From: Paratrimastix pyriformis
Lineage: Eukaryota > Preaxostyla > Paratrimastigidae
DNA length: 64,000 nt
Direction of reading: 5' to 3'
Assembly (NCBI GenBank): GCA_027972325.1
Contig: JAPMOS010000006.1
Span: 291,001 to 355,000, forward strand
How positions within the stretch are numbered: the stretch's first letter is position 1; each line of letters opens with the position of its first letter. Of the stretch, positions 62,599 through 64,000 are shown piece by piece. The translations under genes were made by a program, and so were the position numbers. Below the pieces are notes generated by a model. The model was given only the letters and a program-made list of their open reading frames with translations. It was not told the DNA's origin and ran no database searches.

Positions 62599-64000
62599 AT
62601 GAGTGTTTGTCCTCTTCTTTGCCTTTTACAGCGTCATTATTATCCAATTCTTCCAGTTCTTCTGTCCCAGCCATCCTTTGATATCTTGGCCCGCCTCCCT
62701 GCCGACCTCCTGTTGGCCGTTGTCGAGGCGGCAGATTGCCCTCTTCACTGTTATGTACAACTATTAGGGATATCGCATGCGATTCGCACTGCTATTCGTG
62801 GGACTCCCCGTGAACTATCTTTCGAGGGACCGAATGTTGGACTCGCACAGGAAGAGGCGATTGTCGCTCCAACGCCCACAGCCGATGCGTTTGCAGCACT
62901 CGTGGCTCCTTGCAAAGGCCTCCTGAAGCTATCACTTGGGGATGGAAGGCCCCCCTTTTACGAATGCGGTCGGACGGAGGTCGAGTGCGCCCCATGGGTT
63001 GATGAGGCTTTCGCGGATCACTCGGCCCTGGCCGTGCTACTGGTTCCCTCGGCTGAGGCTCTCGTGCCTGCCCTGGGACGCATCTTTGGGCACCTGTCGG
63101 GCCTGACGGAGTTGGACCTCGAGGCCAGCCCCCTGCCCCGGGCCGACCCCCTGGCAGCCCTTGGGCGGAGCTGCCCCCGGCTCCACGCGCTGCGCCTGCT
63201 GGGGGATCTGCAAGGCGGCCTTGACTTTGCGGGCCTCCGGCCGCTGGCGGGGACCCTGACAGAACTCAGCGTCGACATGCCCTTGGGGGGCAGCCTCACG
63301 GCCCTGCTGGGGAGCCTCACCGCCATCGAGCGACTCACCCTGCGCCTCTGCCCGGGCGCCGCTCTGGCCCCCGCGGCCCCACGGCTGAAGCGGCTCTGCC
63401 TGGAGGACGAGCGGGGCCTGGACGAGCTGCCCGGTGGGTGCCTTGGCGCCCTGGAGGACCTCCAATTCACCAACTCGCCGCCGACCCCGGCAGCACCGGC
63501 CCGGCTGTTCCCCGACCAGGCCGCGGCCTTGCGGTCGGTCACCCTGTCGGCCCAAAAGAAGGGCGACCTGGCCCTGCTCGGGGGTGCCCAGCTGGCCCAC
63601 CTGACCCGCCTCACCCTGCAGGTGGCCTCGTCGAGCATCCTGGCGGCCCTCCTGAGCGCGGGCGATCGGGGCACCGCCGCCCTGGTCGACCGCCTCGAGG
63701 AGCTGGAGGTGCGCTCACATCACCAGTATTCCAGCATGCAGCCATGGACGGTCCACAGTCGGAGCCTGCGGCGGCTCTGTCTCTCGTTGAGCGTCGCCAC
63801 CGAGGTCGCGGTGGGCATCGACTGCCCGGCCCTGGTCGAGGTGACCCTGCCGCGGCCCCAGTCCGACCTGGGCGCCTACTCGCTGACCATGCGCTGCCCA
63901 CGGCTGCGAACGGCCTATTGGCTGGGCGCCCAGGGCTCGTGCCGGGTGGACCCCATGCCCGACCTGGAGATGCTCTGGTGCGGCATGTCCGAGCCTGTCT
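62599..64000 (+). CDS. F-box/LRR protein, tandem paralogue B (partial, cut by the right edge)
   Basis: Starts at the ATG at 62599 (MSVCPLLCLLQRHYYPILPV) and stays open to the end of the window. The F-box region FDILARLPADLLLAVVEAAD then QLLGISHAIRTAIRGTPREL matches paralogue A position for position, as does YECGRTEVECAPWVDEAFAD. The LRRs (LGRSCPRLHALRLLGDLQGG, LPALVRLEELEV-like segments, CPALVEVTLPRPQSDLGAYS) also align with A. It lies 195 bp downstream of A in the same orientation, so this is a tandem duplication. The acidic insert of A, if shared, would lie beyond the window. A start inside (at the F-box) is possible since the first 22 residues are hydrophobic and have no match in A. Confidence 0.83.
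   Translation, partial: MSVCPLLCLLQRHYYPILPVLLSQPSFDILARLPADLLLAVVEAADCPLHCYVQLLGISHAIRTAIRGTPRELSFEGPNVGLAQEEAIVAPTPTADAFAALVAPCKGLLKLSLGDGRPPFYECGRTEVECAPWVDEAFADHSALAVLLVPSAEALVPALGRIFGHLSGLTELDLEASPLPRADPLAALGRSCPRLHALRLLGDLQGGLDFAGLRPLAGTLTELSVDMPLGGSLTALLGSLTAIERLTLRLCPGAALAPAAPRLKRLCLEDERGLDELPGGCLGALEDLQFTNSPPTPAAPARLFPDQAAALRSVTLSAQKKGDLALLGGAQLAHLTRLTLQVASSSILAALLSAGDRGTAALVDRLEELEVRSHHQYSSMQPWTVHSRSLRRLCLSLSVATEVAVGIDCPALVEVTLPRPQSDLGAYSLTMRCPRLRTAYWLGAQGSCRVDPMPDLEMLWCGMSEPV

Noticed and set aside
1-64000. Transposons, retroelements, viral relics, tRNA or rRNA genes
   Set aside because: No reverse transcriptase, transposase, integrase or capsid-like frames, long terminal repeats or cloverleaf-like segments were noticed on reading both strands. 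A profile search could still find weak ones.

Overview
This window is nuclear DNA from a GC-rich, intron-rich, gene-dense unicellular eukaryote. Nineteen protein-coding genes are supported, most split by short introns, with intergenic gaps of tens to a few hundred bases. No tRNA, rRNA, transposon, viral relic or CRISPR array was found. The lineage cannot be fixed from sequence alone. A splice-built homologue of the bacterial TM1266 family, which is linked to [FeFe]-hydrogenase systems, hints at an anaerobic or microaerophilic protist. All gene models are manual splice predictions; spliced exon joins were accepted only where frame and family homology agreed on both sides.

Layout. 1-9.6 kb: N-terminal part of a giant bridge-like lipid-transfer protein (BLTP1/Csf1, minus, runs off the left edge). 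9.8-11.0 kb: purine nucleoside phosphorylase (plus). 11.3-17.6 kb: RPAP1, an RNA polymerase II assembly factor (minus). 17.7-25.4 kb: five plus-strand genes, namely a proline-rich disordered protein, a secreted histidine acid phosphatase, a helical protein of unknown function, the TM1266-like protein, and an EEF1AKMT4/METTL13-type methyltransferase. 25.4-27.4 kb: two minus-strand genes, an E-set/CBM48-like protein and UCHL3 deubiquitinase. 27.4-30.0 kb: a sugar-nucleotidyltransferase-like protein. 30.6-52.2 kb: one enormous minus-strand gene for a receptor protein kinase. 52.3-57.3 kb: coatomer zeta, OSCP1 and an LCAT/PLA2G15-type lipase. 57.9-64.0 kb: a 106-aa unknown and three F-box/LRR proteins, two of them tandem paralogues, the last cut by the right edge.

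Three things stand out. (1) The giant receptor kinase has an extracellular region that I resolve into seven tandem double-Cache-like units (14 half-modules in strict alternation), then one transmembrane helix and a TKL-like kinase. (2) About 45 splice junctions that could be tested by frame and homology use a 5' splice site of the form GTC/GTT, with consensus near G|GTCTG; no standard GTA/GTG donor was seen. (3) Introns of the large minus-strand genes are packed with microsatellites and C homopolymers, including two trinucleotide arrays of nearly equal length, 478 and 476 bp.

The genes are mostly unrelated housekeeping functions (lipid transfer, purine salvage, polymerase assembly, ubiquitin turnover, COPI traffic). 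No operon-like pathway links them. Many neighbours are divergent pairs with very short shared promoters, 41 bp at the shortest.
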